From CAVPWP01 sp050789285 (GTDB lineage: Bacteria; Pseudomonadota; Alphaproteobacteria; Rhodobacterales; Rhodobacteraceae), in contig NZ_JBOUVX010000001.1 in NCBI RefSeq assembly GCF_050789285.1, forward strand, positions 682,001 to 746,000: 64,000 nucleotides of DNA, read 5' to 3'. Positions 53,501 through 61,387 of the stretch are shown here, piece by piece; position 1 is the first letter of the stretch; each line of letters starts with the position of its first letter. A program made the translations under genes and the position numbers. Below the pieces are notes generated by a model, which was given only the letters and a program-made list of their open reading frames with translations, had not been told where the DNA came from and did not search any database.

Positions 53501-53998
53501 ACGGGCTATCACAAGCTTCTGGCCTACAAGGACGAATACGAGGTCGCGCGGCTTCTGACCCGCACCCGCGAAAAGGCCGAGGCCGAGTTCGAGGGCGACC
53601 TGAAGCTGACCTTCCATCTTGCCCCCCCGATTCTGAGCCGCACCGGCCCCGACGGCCGCCCGACCAAACGCGCGTTCGGCGGCGGCATGGCGCGGCTCTG
53701 GCCGTGGCTGGCGAAGGGCAGGGTGCTGCGCGGCACGCCCTTCGACCCCTTCGGCTACACCGCCGAGCGGCGGATGGAACGCCGGCTGATCCGCACCTAC
53801 GAGGCCGACATGGCCCGCGTTCTGGCCGATCCGGGCCGGAACCCCGAGGCGGCGGTCGCGCTTGCGGAATTGCCGCTGTCGATTCGCGGCTTCGGTCCGG
53901 TGAAGGCTGCGAATGCCGAGAAGGCCGAGGCGCGGCGGGCCGATCTTCTGGCCGCCTTCGAGGCGGGGCAGGCGGCACAGGCCAGGGCGGCGGAATAG
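50582..53998 (+). CDS. Indolepyruvate:ferredoxin oxidoreductase, single-chain
   Basis: 1138 aa. Oxidatively decarboxylates arylpyruvates to aryl-acetyl-CoA and reduces ferredoxin, in aromatic amino acid breakdown. The TPP domain has FPTRMSLDP and GDGTYNHSGLMAIR, continued by KILYNDAVAMTGGQ. A ferredoxin-like Fe-S region ICEGCGDCGVQSNC is followed by SSCNKDFSCLKGFCPSF. The C-terminal gamma-type domain starts near residue 715 (NMVVTGVGGTGVVTVGAILA). Fusion of all subunits in one chain is the usual proteobacterial form. ATG 50582 (GGGAGG upstream). Confidence 0.93.
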   Translation: MSLRDVTLHDRYDLDRDEVLLNGTQALVRLMLMQKARDRAAGLTTAGYVTGYRGSPLGAVDQQMARAKAILEQNDIRFQPGLNEDLAATALWGTQQAELRGEGRFDGVFGLWYGKGPGVDRSGDVMRHANMAGTSRHGGVLMAMGDDHTGESSTTCHQSDWALMDVYMPVLSPAGVQEILDYGLYGFALSRFAGVWAGLKLMKDTVEVTSVVDGRADRMAFVTPEFDMPEGGLNIRLGDHWIAQEARMIDFKRFAAEAFSRANRLDRRVWGRPGARIGFVAAGKNWLDLLHAFSLLGIDAAEADRLGITTYKVGQTFPMDMKGFHDWAEGLDLIVVVEEKRKLIEIQIKEAIFDDRRGRRVYGWYKGGAGALHRDELFPTRMSLDPVMIAERIGGILVEEGRATDAVKAGLHAIDEARKAENTEEIASRLPYFCSGCPHNTSTKVPEGSRAYAGIGCHIMALWMDRSTSGYTHMGGEGANWIGEAPFSTTGHVFQNIGDGTYNHSGLMAIRAAIASGVNITYKILYNDAVAMTGGQHNDGDLTADQIARELQAIGVKDIALVYDPKEEIDRAAFPAGLQWHERDALPEVQEKFRRIKGVSAIVFVQTCAAEKRRRRKRGQFPDPDRRVFINTEICEGCGDCGVQSNCVSIVPVETEFGRKRAIDQSSCNKDFSCLKGFCPSFVTVEGAKVRKEATARVDIGHLPTPELPKIDDTWNMVVTGVGGTGVVTVGAILAMAAHLDGKGAGMMEMAGLAQKGGAVHIHCRLAERPQDISAIRVATGEADVLIGGDLVVSAGAKTLGLTRRGRTGAVVNSHEIITGAFTRDTEFRIPGERLALQLQGRLGEAVMLFDASELARVLMSDSIYSNMMVLGAAWQRGLVPLSEAAILKAIELNGAAAEKNQRAFEIGRWAALNPDEAARLATPNVVARPRSLDERIALREAHLRAYQSARLARRYRRLVDKATDARLKEAVATGYHKLLAYKDEYEVARLLTRTREKAEAEFEGDLKLTFHLAPPILSRTGPDGRPTKRAFGGGMARLWPWLAKGRVLRGTPFDPFGYTAERRMERRLIRTYEADMARVLADPGRNPEAAVALAELPLSIRGFGPVKAANAEKAEARRADLLAAFEAGQAAQARAAE

Positions 53999-54091
53999 GC
54001 GCCCCGGGGGCGGGGCCATGTCATCTTGGTGACACGATCGCCGCCGATTGTGCGCGCCGAACCGCGGGCGCAGGCAGGACGGGGGCGGAAC

Positions 54092-54970
54092 ATGGGCGGC
54101 GACCGGGACGTGGCGCGCGACATCAGCTATGCGCATTCGGCGCAGACGCGCGGCGGGCGGGTCGTGATCCGCGTGGTCGAGAACGCCACCGGCCGGATCG
54201 GCCTGATCCGCCAGGCACGCGGCTATGGCGACGAAATCGCGGCAGGCCGGGACTTCTGGCGCGTGATGATGGAGCGCTACGGCCTCAGCCTGCGGATCGA
54301 CGGCGGGTCACTGGGCAACATCCCGCGCGAGGGGCCGCTGATCCTTGTGGCGAACCATCCCTACGGCATCCTCGACGGGCTGCTGATGGGACATATTCTG
54401 AGCGAGGCGCGGGGCGATTTCCGTATCCTCGCCCATCGCATCTTTCGCCAGGCGCGCGACCTCGAGAGGGTGATCCTGCCCATCGCCTTCGACGAGACGC
54501 CCGAGGCCCGGATGCTCAACATCGAGACGCGCAAGGCGGCACTGCGGTTTCTGTCGGAGGGCGGGGCGATCGGGATCTTTCCCGGGGGCACGGTTTCGAC
54601 GGCGGCGACGCCCTTCGGGCGACCGATGGACCCCGGCTGGCGGTCGTTCACCGCACGCATGATCGCCAAGAGCGGCGCGACGGTGGTGCCGGTCTATTTC
54701 GAGGGCGCGAATTCGCGCCTCTTCCAGATCGCCAGCCACCTGCACGCCACGCTGCGTGTCGCGCTTCTGATCAAGGAATTCAGGCGTCGGGTCGGGGCGC
54801 CGGCAGGCGCGGTGATCGGCACGCCGGTCGACCCCGCCCAGATCGCCATGCGGCGGGGCGACACCAAGGCGATGATGGACTTTCTGCGACGAGAGACCTA
54901 TGCCCTGTCACCAACTCCTCTCGAGTCCGCGGCTTACGGATTCGAGTTCGAGGACCGGTACAGGGCATGA
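54092..54970 (+). CDS. Lysophospholipid (PlsC-type) acyltransferase
   Basis: 292 aa from ATG 54092. The acyltransferase motif I is present as LILVANHPYGILDGLLMG (NHx4D: Asn-His...Asp). FLSEGGAIGIFPGGTVS corresponds to motif III (FPGG), and VVPVYFEGANSRLFQ to the last motif. No clear membrane anchor, so it may be peripheral. Substrate (lysophosphatidate, ornithine lipid or haemolysin-type) is not indicated. Four bp before murI on the same strand. Confidence 0.88.
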   Translation: MGGDRDVARDISYAHSAQTRGGRVVIRVVENATGRIGLIRQARGYGDEIAAGRDFWRVMMERYGLSLRIDGGSLGNIPREGPLILVANHPYGILDGLLMGHILSEARGDFRILAHRIFRQARDLERVILPIAFDETPEARMLNIETRKAALRFLSEGGAIGIFPGGTVSTAATPFGRPMDPGWRSFTARMIAKSGATVVPVYFEGANSRLFQIASHLHATLRVALLIKEFRRRVGAPAGAVIGTPVDPAQIAMRRGDTKAMMDFLRRETYALSPTPLESAAYGFEFEDRYRA

Positions 54971-54974
54971 AGAC

Positions 54975-55787
54975 ATGGCCGTTGGCATTTTCGACTCGGG
55001 TCTGGGCGGTCTGACGGTTCTGGACGCCGTCACCAAGCGGCTTCCGGACGTGGCGTTCGTCTATTACGGCGACAACGCCCACGCGCCCTATGGCGTGCGT
55101 ACCGCGGACGACATCTATGCGCTGACCACCCAGGGCGTGCAGCGGCTGTTCGACGCCGGCTGCGATCTGGTGATCCTTGCCTGCAACACGGCAAGCGCCG
55201 CCGCCCTTCGGCGGATGCAGGAGCACTGGGTGCCGCGCGACAAGCGCGTGCTGGGCGTCTTCGTGCCCCTGATCGAGGCGCTGACCGAGCGGCGCTGGGG
55301 CGACAATTCGCCCCCGCGCGAGGTGGCGGTGAAGCACGTGGCGCTGTTCGCCACGCCCGCCACCGTCGCCAGCCGCGCCTTCCAGCGCGAACTTGCCTTC
55401 CGCGCGATCGGCGTCGACGTCGAGGCGCAATCCTGCGGCGGCGTCGTCGACGCGATCGAAGAGGGCGACCTGATCCTGGCCGAGGCGCTGGTGCGCAGCC
55501 ATGTCGACGCGCTCAAGCGCAAGATGCCGCGTCCCGAAGCCGCGATCCTGGGATGCACCCACTATCCGCTGATGCAGGACGTCTTCCAGGACGCGCTTGG
55601 CGCCGATGTGCAGGTCTACAGCCAGGCGAACCTCGTGGCCGAAAGCCTGGCCGACTACCTGAGCCGGCGGCCCGAGATGGTCGGTCCCGGCACCGAACCG
55701 GCGTTCCTGACGACCGGCGATCCGCGCAAGGTGTCCGACAAGGCCACGCAGTTCCTGCGCCGAAGGATCGCGTTCGCCGCCGCATGA
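54975..55787 (+). CDS. murI: Glutamate racemase
   Basis: Supplies D-glutamate for peptidoglycan. 270 aa. MAVGIFDSGLGGLTVLDAVT, FVYYGDNAHAPYG, the two catalytic Cys: Cys70 (LACNTAS) and Cys194 (GCTHYPL). ATG 54975 lies 4 bp after the acyltransferase stop, and argC follows 56 bp later, so all three may be in one transcript. Confidence 0.95.
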   Translation: MAVGIFDSGLGGLTVLDAVTKRLPDVAFVYYGDNAHAPYGVRTADDIYALTTQGVQRLFDAGCDLVILACNTASAAALRRMQEHWVPRDKRVLGVFVPLIEALTERRWGDNSPPREVAVKHVALFATPATVASRAFQRELAFRAIGVDVEAQSCGGVVDAIEEGDLILAEALVRSHVDALKRKMPRPEAAILGCTHYPLMQDVFQDALGADVQVYSQANLVAESLADYLSRRPEMVGPGTEPAFLTTGDPRKVSDKATQFLRRRIAFAAA

Positions 55788-55843
55788 TTGCGGCGCGCGC
55801 GATTTCTTTGCTAAACCCCCGGAAAACTGAAGGAAGGGCAGTC

Positions 55844-56872
55844 ATGTCCAACAGCGTCGCCATCCTTGGGGCGTCCGGATACACCGGCGCCGAGCTTGTC
55901 CGCCTCATCGCGACCCATCCAACGATGGAGATCGCGGCGTTGTCAGCCGACCGCAAGGCCGGGCAGCACATGGCCGAGGTCTTTCCCTTCCTGGCCCATC
56001 TCGACCTGCCGAGGCTGCAGAAGATCGACGAGCTTGATTTCTCGGGCATCGACCTTGTCTTCTGCGCGCTTCCCCATGCGACGACGCAGGAGGTCGTGAA
56101 GGAATTGCCGCGCAACCTGCGGATCGTCGACCTGTCGGCCGATTTCCGACTGCGCGATCCGGCGGCCTACGAGACCTGGTATGGCAAGCCCCATGCCGCG
56201 CCCGAGCTTCAGGCCGAGGCCGTCTATGGCCTGACCGAGTTCTACCGCGAAGAGATCTGCGCGACGCGGCTGGTCGCCGGCACCGGCTGCAACGCGGCGA
56301 CGGGGCAATACGCCCTGCGCCCGCTGATCGCCGCCGGGGTGATCGACCTTGACGAGATCATCATCGATCTCAAGGCGGCGGTGTCCGGGGCGGGGCGGTC
56401 GCTGAAGGAGAACCTTCTGCATGCCGAACTGAGCGAGGGCTACCACGCCTATTCGGCCGGCGGCACGCATCGGCATCTGGGCGAGTTCGACCAGGAATTC
56501 TCGGCCGTGGCCGGCCGCCCCGTACGAGTACAGTTCACCCCGCACCTCATCCCGGCGAACCGGGGCATCCTTGCCACGGTCTATGTCCGGGGCGACGCGC
56601 GCGAGATCCACGCCACGCTCGAGCGTGCCTATGCCGACGAGAGTTTCCTGGTCGTGCGGCCTTTCGGCACGCTGCCCTCGACGCGCGACATCCGCGGGTC
56701 TAACTTTGTTCATATCGGCGTTGTGGGCGACCGGCTGCCGGGACGGGCGATCGTCGTGGCGGTGCTTGACAACCTCACCAAGGGGTCGTCGGGCCAGGCA
56801 GTCCAGAACGCCAACCTGATGCTTGGAGAGGAGGAGACAGCCGGGCTGATGCTTGCCCCGCTGTTCCCGTGA
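55844..56872 (+). CDS. argC: N-acetyl-gamma-glutamyl-phosphate reductase
   Basis: Third step of arginine synthesis, NADPH-dependent. 342 aa. VAILGASGYTGAELVRLIAT is the nucleotide fold, and LVFCALPHATTQEVV and VDLSADFRLRDPAAYETWYG are family blocks. The catalytic Cys149 is in GTGCNAATG (instead of the common PGCYPT). HRHLGEFDQEF contains the conserved His. ATG 55844 with AAGGAAGGGCA upstream. Its stop TGA overlaps a GTG upstream of ccmE. Confidence 0.95.
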   Translation: MSNSVAILGASGYTGAELVRLIATHPTMEIAALSADRKAGQHMAEVFPFLAHLDLPRLQKIDELDFSGIDLVFCALPHATTQEVVKELPRNLRIVDLSADFRLRDPAAYETWYGKPHAAPELQAEAVYGLTEFYREEICATRLVAGTGCNAATGQYALRPLIAAGVIDLDEIIIDLKAAVSGAGRSLKENLLHAELSEGYHAYSAGGTHRHLGEFDQEFSAVAGRPVRVQFTPHLIPANRGILATVYVRGDAREIHATLERAYADESFLVVRPFGTLPSTRDIRGSNFVHIGVVGDRLPGRAIVVAVLDNLTKGSSGQAVQNANLMLGEEETAGLMLAPLFP

Positions 56873-56877
56873 CGCCG

Positions 56878-57348
56878 ATGAAGGGATTGAAAAAGAAACG
56901 CCGCATCCAGGTGATCGTGCTGGCCGCCGTGGCGCTTGCCGCCTCGACCGCGATCATCGGCTATGCGATGCGCGACGGGATCAACTTCTTCCGCTCGCCC
57001 AGCCAGGTGGCCGAGGCGCCGCCGGGCCCGGCCGAGGTGTTCCGCATCGGCGGACTGGTCGAGGAAGGCACGCTTCTGCGCGGCCAAGGCGAGACGATCA
57101 CCTTCAAGGTCACCGACGGCGGCGCCTCGATCCCGGTCAGCTATACCGGCGTCCTGCCCGATCTTTTCGGCGAGGGCGAGGGGATGGTCGGCACCGGCAG
57201 CTATGTCGACGGCGTCTTCCGGGCGACCGAGATCCTGGCGCGCCACGACGAGACCTACATGCCCGCCGAGGTCATCGACGCGCTGAAGGAACAGGGGGTC
57301 TATGTCGACCCCGACGAGGCCGCGAACGCCGAGTTACCCACGAATTAA
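56878..57348 (+). CDS. ccmE: Heme chaperone CcmE
   Basis: Carries heme covalently to apocytochrome c in the periplasm. 156 aa from ATG 56878 (MKGLKKKRRIQVIVL); a GTG at 56869 would add only three residues. One N-terminal membrane span (VIVLAAVALAASTAIIGYAM) is followed by the OB-fold. His123 in ARHDETYMP is the heme-binding histidine of the HxxxY motif (Tyr127). It is split from ccmF and ccmH by the endolysin/holin cassette, in an unusual arrangement for ccm genes. Confidence 0.93.
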   Translation: MKGLKKKRRIQVIVLAAVALAASTAIIGYAMRDGINFFRSPSQVAEAPPGPAEVFRIGGLVEEGTLLRGQGETITFKVTDGGASIPVSYTGVLPDLFGEGEGMVGTGSYVDGVFRATEILARHDETYMPAEVIDALKEQGVYVDPDEAANAELPTN

Positions 57349-57399
57349 CCTCGCCTGCTCAGGCTGATCCGCGTTTCCAGAAGGAAGGCGCGGTCAGCC

Positions 57400-58011
57400 A
57401 TGCGGTCGATCAACGACATTGCCGACGAGATCATCGCCCGCGAGGGCGGCTTCGTGGACGACCCCGACGATCCGGGCGGGGCCACGAAACATGGCGTGAC
57501 GATCCACACCCTGCGCCGGCTTGGCCTTGACCTTGACGGCGACGGCGCGGTGACCGTGTCCGACGTGCGCCGGCTGAGCCGGGCAGAGGCGCGCGGGATC
57601 TTCGTGACGCATTACTTCGAGGCGCCAAGGATCGGGCTTTTGCCTGCGGCGCTGCACGCCAGCGTCTTCGACATGTACGTGAACGCCGGCGCCCATGCCG
57701 TGCGGCTTCTCCAGCGGCTTCTGAACGACATGGGCCACAGCCTGACGGTCGACGGGGTGATCGGGCCGAAGACGGCCGAGGCCGCGCACCAGGCGCATCG
57801 TCTGGCGCCCGCGCATCTTGTCGACGCCTACGGGATCGCGCGGCGCAACTACTACTACGCCCTGGCCGATCGTCGCCCGGCCTCGCGCAAGTTCGCGCGG
57901 CGGCGCGACGGCGGCAAGGGCGGCTGGATCGTCCGTGCCGAGGACTTCATCCATCCCCGCTTTCACCTGTCGGAGGCCGAGCATCGCGCCCGGGTGTCCG
58001 CATGGGGCTGA
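57400..58011 (+). CDS. Endolysin, glycoside hydrolase 108/DUF847 type (GTA release)
   Basis: 203 aa, no signal peptide. MRSINDIADEIIAREGGFVD contains the catalytic Glu15 in the EGGF motif, followed by DPDDPGGATKHGVTIHTL. This is the GH108 (DUF847) lysozyme-like domain. The C-terminal part VDGVIGPKTAEAAHQAH is a peptidoglycan-binding helix. The Rhodobacter GTA endolysin has this architecture, and this gene overlaps a GTA-type holin gene by 10 bp. A possible CtrA half-site TTAACC (57345-57350) overlaps the ccmE stop, 50 bp upstream. Confidence 0.85.
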   Translation: MRSINDIADEIIAREGGFVDDPDDPGGATKHGVTIHTLRRLGLDLDGDGAVTVSDVRRLSRAEARGIFVTHYFEAPRIGLLPAALHASVFDMYVNAGAHAVRLLQRLLNDMGHSLTVDGVIGPKTAEAAHQAHRLAPAHLVDAYGIARRNYYYALADRRPASRKFARRRDGGKGGWIVRAEDFIHPRFHLSEAEHRARVSAWG

Positions 58012-58586
58012 TCGAGCGGGTGCTGGCGCTTCTTTTCGGCGGGGGCGCGCTGAAGGAGACGGTCGAGATCTTCCGCGAGAACGCCGAGGCCCGCGCGGTG
58101 CGCGCAGCCACGTTGAGCGACGCCGCGCTGCGCCAGTTCGCGTCCGAGTTCGCGCACCCGCGCCCGGGGCCGTTCGACCGGGTGATCGACGGGCTCAACC
58201 GCGTGCCGCGCCCGGCGCTTGCCCTGGGGACGCTGGGCCTTTTCGTCGCGGCGATGGTCGACCCGATCTGGTTCGCCGAACGGATGCAGGGGATCGCGCT
58301 GGTGCCCGAACCGCTGTGGTGGCTGATGGGGGCGATCGTGTCATTCTACTTCGGGGCGCGTCACCAGACCAAGGGTCAGGAGTTCCAGCGCTCGATCGCG
58401 GCGACGATGCTGCGCACGCCCGAAGTTGCGCGCAACATAGCGGCGCTGCGGGCGCTCGATGCCGGGGCCGGGGGGCTGCCCGGGGGGACGGTCGGGGACG
58501 AGGTCGGGGGCGTGCCGGTGGACGAGGCGCCGGACCTCGGCCCGAACCGCGCGCTGGACGAATGGAGGCGCGGCCATGCCGGGTGA
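58002..58586 (+). CDS. Holin of the GTA-release type
   Basis: 194 aa. An N-terminal amphipathic helix (MGLIERVLALLFGGGALKET), a charged region, then hydrophobic segments at about 66-88 (ALALGTLGLFVAAMVDPIWF) and 95-115 (LVPEPLWWLMGAIVSFYFGA), and a long Pro/Gly/Asp-rich cytoplasmic tail. The SFYFGARHQTKGQEF motif is characteristic of the GTA holin family. It starts inside the endolysin gene and is followed by a coupled single-span peptide gene. Together they should permeabilise the membrane and let the endolysin reach peptidoglycan. Confidence 0.85.
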   Translation: MGLIERVLALLFGGGALKETVEIFRENAEARAVRAATLSDAALRQFASEFAHPRPGPFDRVIDGLNRVPRPALALGTLGLFVAAMVDPIWFAERMQGIALVPEPLWWLMGAIVSFYFGARHQTKGQEFQRSIAATMLRTPEVARNIAALRALDAGAGGLPGGTVGDEVGGVPVDEAPDLGPNRALDEWRRGHAG

Positions 58587-58755
58587 CGTGCTGTTCCAGC
58601 TTGTCTCCGACCACGGCCCCTGGGTGCTGCTGGTCTTCTACCTGCTCTACCGCGATTTCCAGAAGGACCAGGCCACGCGCGAGGTCCTGAGCAAGAACAC
58701 CACCATCCTTGTCGAGATGACGACCTTGGTGCGTGAACGTCTGCCGAAGGGATAG
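58576..58755 (+). CDS. Single-span peptide coupled to the holin (holin-like)
   Basis: 59 aa from ATG 58576, overlapping the holin gene by 11 bp. MPGDVLFQLVSDHGPWVLLV, then FYLLYRDFQKDQATREVLSK and a charged helix ending TTLVRERLPKG. One N-terminal membrane span followed by a soluble helix is the topology of BhlA/UviB-type small holins. It could be a second pore former or a holin regulator (antiholin). No family confirmed. Confidence 0.75.
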   Translation: MPGDVLFQLVSDHGPWVLLVFYLLYRDFQKDQATREVLSKNTTILVEMTTLVRERLPKG

Positions 58756-58759
58756 GCGG

Positions 58760-58891
58760 ATGAGATTTTATCGAAACATCCAAAAGCTTTGCGAGGCGAT
58801 CATGGGGCAGGAACTGAAGCGCGAACTGGACCGGCACCGGCGCGCGGCGGACGCGCTGGACGCCGCGGTGCGGGAGATGCTGGAGCGATGA
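58760..58891 (+). CDS. 43-aa peptide in the lysis cassette
   Basis: MRFYRNIQKLCEAIMGQELK, then RELDRHRRAADALDAAVREM and LER. No membrane span; strongly helical and charged. It starts 4 bp after the preceding stop and ends overlapping the next ATG (ATGA). Position implies co-expression with the holin; function unknown. Confidence 0.6.
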   Translation: MRFYRNIQKLCEAIMGQELKRELDRHRRAADALDAAVREMLER

Positions 58892-59310
58892 GGCAGGCCT
58901 TGGGACTGTTCCTGGTGATCGTGGCCGCGCTTCTGGGCGCCGACCGCTGGCTGGGCTATGGCGCGGCCTACGAGATCGGCTATGGGGCGCTGGCGCTGAT
59001 GGGCGCGATGATCGCGGCGACCTTCCTGTGGCTGTGGTACGAACGCACCACGCCGCTGGCGCTTGGCATGGCGTTCAGCTGGGCCGGCGCGGCAAGCGTC
59101 ATGGGATGGTGGTGGGTTTTCAACCTGCTCGACCGGCCGCGCGTCATGGTGGGAAGCGAGGTGCTCTTCGCCTTCCTGTCGCTGTATTTCGTGGGTGCGA
59201 TCCTGCATTTTTCGGTGATGCAGCGGTCGCTTGGCCTGCACGGCCTGATGTTCGCGATCCCGCTTCTGGGCGCGACGCTGCTGTCGGCGGCGATCCACAT
59301 GCTGTTCTGA
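58888..59310 (+). CDS. Four-span membrane protein in the lysis cassette
   Basis: 140 aa from ATG 58888. Hydrophobic segments: LGLFLVIVAALLGADRW, YGALALMGAMIAATFLWLWY, ALGMAFSWAGAASVMGWWWV, VLFAFLSLYFVGAILHFSVM, and LMFAIPLLGATLLSAAIHML. Probably four or five spans. Overlaps the 43-aa gene; 79 bp before ccmF. Could belong to the lysis cassette or the cytochrome c maturation system; neither is shown by sequence. Confidence 0.7.
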   Translation: MRQALGLFLVIVAALLGADRWLGYGAAYEIGYGALALMGAMIAATFLWLWYERTTPLALGMAFSWAGAASVMGWWWVFNLLDRPRVMVGSEVLFAFLSLYFVGAILHFSVMQRSLGLHGLMFAIPLLGATLLSAAIHMLF

Positions 59311-59389
59311 CGAAAACGTGCGCCGGCGGGGTGCGACATCCTTGCCGGTGGCCTTTCCCTTCGCCGGGGCGACGGCTATCATTTCCGGC

Positions 59390-61387
59390 ATGATTACAGA
59401 GCTTGGCCATTTCGCCCTGATCCTCGCCTTCATTGTCGCCATCGTGCAGATGGTCGTGCCCTTCGTCGGCGCACAGAAGAACTGGCGCGGCTGGATGGCC
59501 GTGGCCGGGCCCGCGGCGACCACTCAGTTCCTCCTGATCCTGTTTTCCTTCGCGGCGCTGACCTGGGCCTTCGTGACCTCGGACTTCTCGCTGCGGCTTG
59601 TGATGCTGAACTCGCACACCGACAAGCCGATGCTCTACAAGATCACCGGTGTCTGGGGGAACCACGAGGGCTCGATGCTTCTGTGGGTGCTGATCCTGGC
59701 GCTGTTCGGGGCGCTGGCGGCATGGTTCGGGGGGCAGTTGCCCGAACGGCTTCGCGCGAGGGTGCTGAGCGTTCAGGCCTCGGTCGGGGTGGCCTTCATC
59801 GCCTTCATCCTTTTCACCTCGAACCCGTTCTGGCGGCTCGAAGTGCCGCCGATGAACGGTCAGGACCTGAACCCGCTTCTGCAGGACCCCGGCCTCGCCT
59901 TCCATCCGCCGTTCCTCTACATCGGCTACGTCGGCCTTTCGATGGCCTTCTCCTTTGCTGTCGCCGCCCTGATCGAGGGGCGCGTCGACGCCGCCTGGGG
60001 GCGCTGGGTGCGGCCCTGGACACTGCTGGCCTGGCTGAACCTGACCGTGGGCATCGCGCTGGGGTCGTGGTGGGCCTACTACGAGCTTGGCTGGGGCGGC
60101 TTCTGGTTCTGGGACCCGGTCGAGAACGCCAGCTTCATGCCCTGGCTGATCTCGGCGGCGCTGCTGCACTCGGCGATCGTCGTCGAAAAGCGCGAGGCGC
60201 TGAAAAGCTGGACGATCCTGCTGGCGATCCTGGCCTTCGGGTTCTCGCTGATCGGGGCGTTCATCGTGCGCTCGGGCGTGCTGACCAGCGTGCACGCCTT
60301 CGCCAACGACCCCGAGCGCGGGGTCTATCTGCTGATCATCACCGCGATCTTCATGGGCGGCGCGCTGACGCTTTACGCCGCGCGCGCGCAGGCGATGGAG
60401 GCCAAGGGCGTCTTCGCCATGGTCAGCCGCGAAGGCGCGCTGGTGGCCAACAACATCCTGCTGGCGGTGTCCTGCTTCGTGGTCTTCGTGGGCACGATCT
60501 GGCCGCTGGTGGCCGAGATGATCTGGGACCGCAAGCTGAGCGTCGGCCCGCCCTTCTTCGACGCCGCCTTCACCCCCTTCATGGTGGCGCTGGCGGTGAT
60601 CCTGCCCATCGGCGCGATGCTGCCCTGGAAACGGGCGAAGATCGGCAAGGCCGTGCGGTCGCTTTGGGGCGTTCTTGCGCTGTCGGTTGCGGTGGGGCTT
60701 CTGGCCTTCACCGTGCAGACCGGCGTGTCGCTTCTGGCGCCGGTGGGCATCGCGCTGGGCACATGGGTGATCCTCGGTGCGGCGCTGGACTTCTGGACGC
60801 GCGGCGGGCGGGGCGACGTGACGTCGCGGGTCGGGCGCCTCTTGCGGCTGCCGCGCGCGGACTGGGGCAAGGCCGTGTCGCACGCGGGCCTTGGCATCAC
60901 CTTCATCGGCATCGCGATCATGCTGGCCTGGAAGACCGAGGATATCCGCGTCGCCACTGTCGGCGAAACCTTCGTGGTGGATGCCGGCCCGCTCATGGGC
61001 CGCTTCGACGTGACTCTTGTCGACGTGCGCGAGGTGCAGGGGCCGAACTTCGTCTCGACCACCGCCGAGATCCGCATGGCGCGCGACGGGCGCGAAGTGG
61101 CGACGCTTCTCCCCGAAAAACGGTTCTATCCGGTCGCCCAGATGCCCACGACAGAGGCCGCGATCAACAATGGCGTCTTCCGCGACCTCTATGTCGTGAT
61201 CGGCGACCCGCAGGTTGGCGGCGGCTGGGCCGTGCGCACCTATGTCGAGCCCTTCGCGAACTGGATCTGGGCGGGCTGCATCGTCATGGCGCTGGGCGGC
61301 GTCCTGAGCCTGACCGACCGGCGCTACCGTGTGGCCGCCGGCGCGCGGCGGCAAAGGACGCAGGCCCTTGGGGTGCCCGCGGAATGA
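59390..61387 (+). CDS. ccmF: Cytochrome c heme lyase subunit CcmF
   Basis: Large membrane protein of the heme-attachment complex. 665 aa from ATG 59390. Many membrane spans. The heme-handling WWD motif is WAYYELGWGGFWFWDPVENA. Conserved segments include KITGVWGNHEGSMLLWVLI, FHPPFLYIGYVGLSMAFSFA and ALLHSAIVVEKREALKSWTI. The periplasmic C-terminal domain contains AEIRMARDGREVATLLPEKR. It overlaps ccmH by 4 bp. Separated from ccmE by the lysis cassette. Confidence 0.96.
   Translation: MITELGHFALILAFIVAIVQMVVPFVGAQKNWRGWMAVAGPAATTQFLLILFSFAALTWAFVTSDFSLRLVMLNSHTDKPMLYKITGVWGNHEGSMLLWVLILALFGALAAWFGGQLPERLRARVLSVQASVGVAFIAFILFTSNPFWRLEVPPMNGQDLNPLLQDPGLAFHPPFLYIGYVGLSMAFSFAVAALIEGRVDAAWGRWVRPWTLLAWLNLTVGIALGSWWAYYELGWGGFWFWDPVENASFMPWLISAALLHSAIVVEKREALKSWTILLAILAFGFSLIGAFIVRSGVLTSVHAFANDPERGVYLLIITAIFMGGALTLYAARAQAMEAKGVFAMVSREGALVANNILLAVSCFVVFVGTIWPLVAEMIWDRKLSVGPPFFDAAFTPFMVALAVILPIGAMLPWKRAKIGKAVRSLWGVLALSVAVGLLAFTVQTGVSLLAPVGIALGTWVILGAALDFWTRGGRGDVTSRVGRLLRLPRADWGKAVSHAGLGITFIGIAIMLAWKTEDIRVATVGETFVVDAGPLMGRFDVTLVDVREVQGPNFVSTTAEIRMARDGREVATLLPEKRFYPVAQMPTTEAAINNGVFRDLYVVIGDPQVGGGWAVRTYVEPFANWIWAGCIVMALGGVLSLTDRRYRVAAGARRQRTQALGVPAE

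Noticed and set aside
50528..54136. A 1202-residue open frame antisense to the oxidoreductase gene
   Set aside because: The plus-strand gene has complete TPP and Fe-S motifs; the antisense frame has none.
57400..59310. A degraded prophage
   Set aside because: No integrase, capsid, tail or terminase genes flank the lysis genes. The cassette is bounded by ccmE and ccmF and fits a dispersed GTA lysis locus better.
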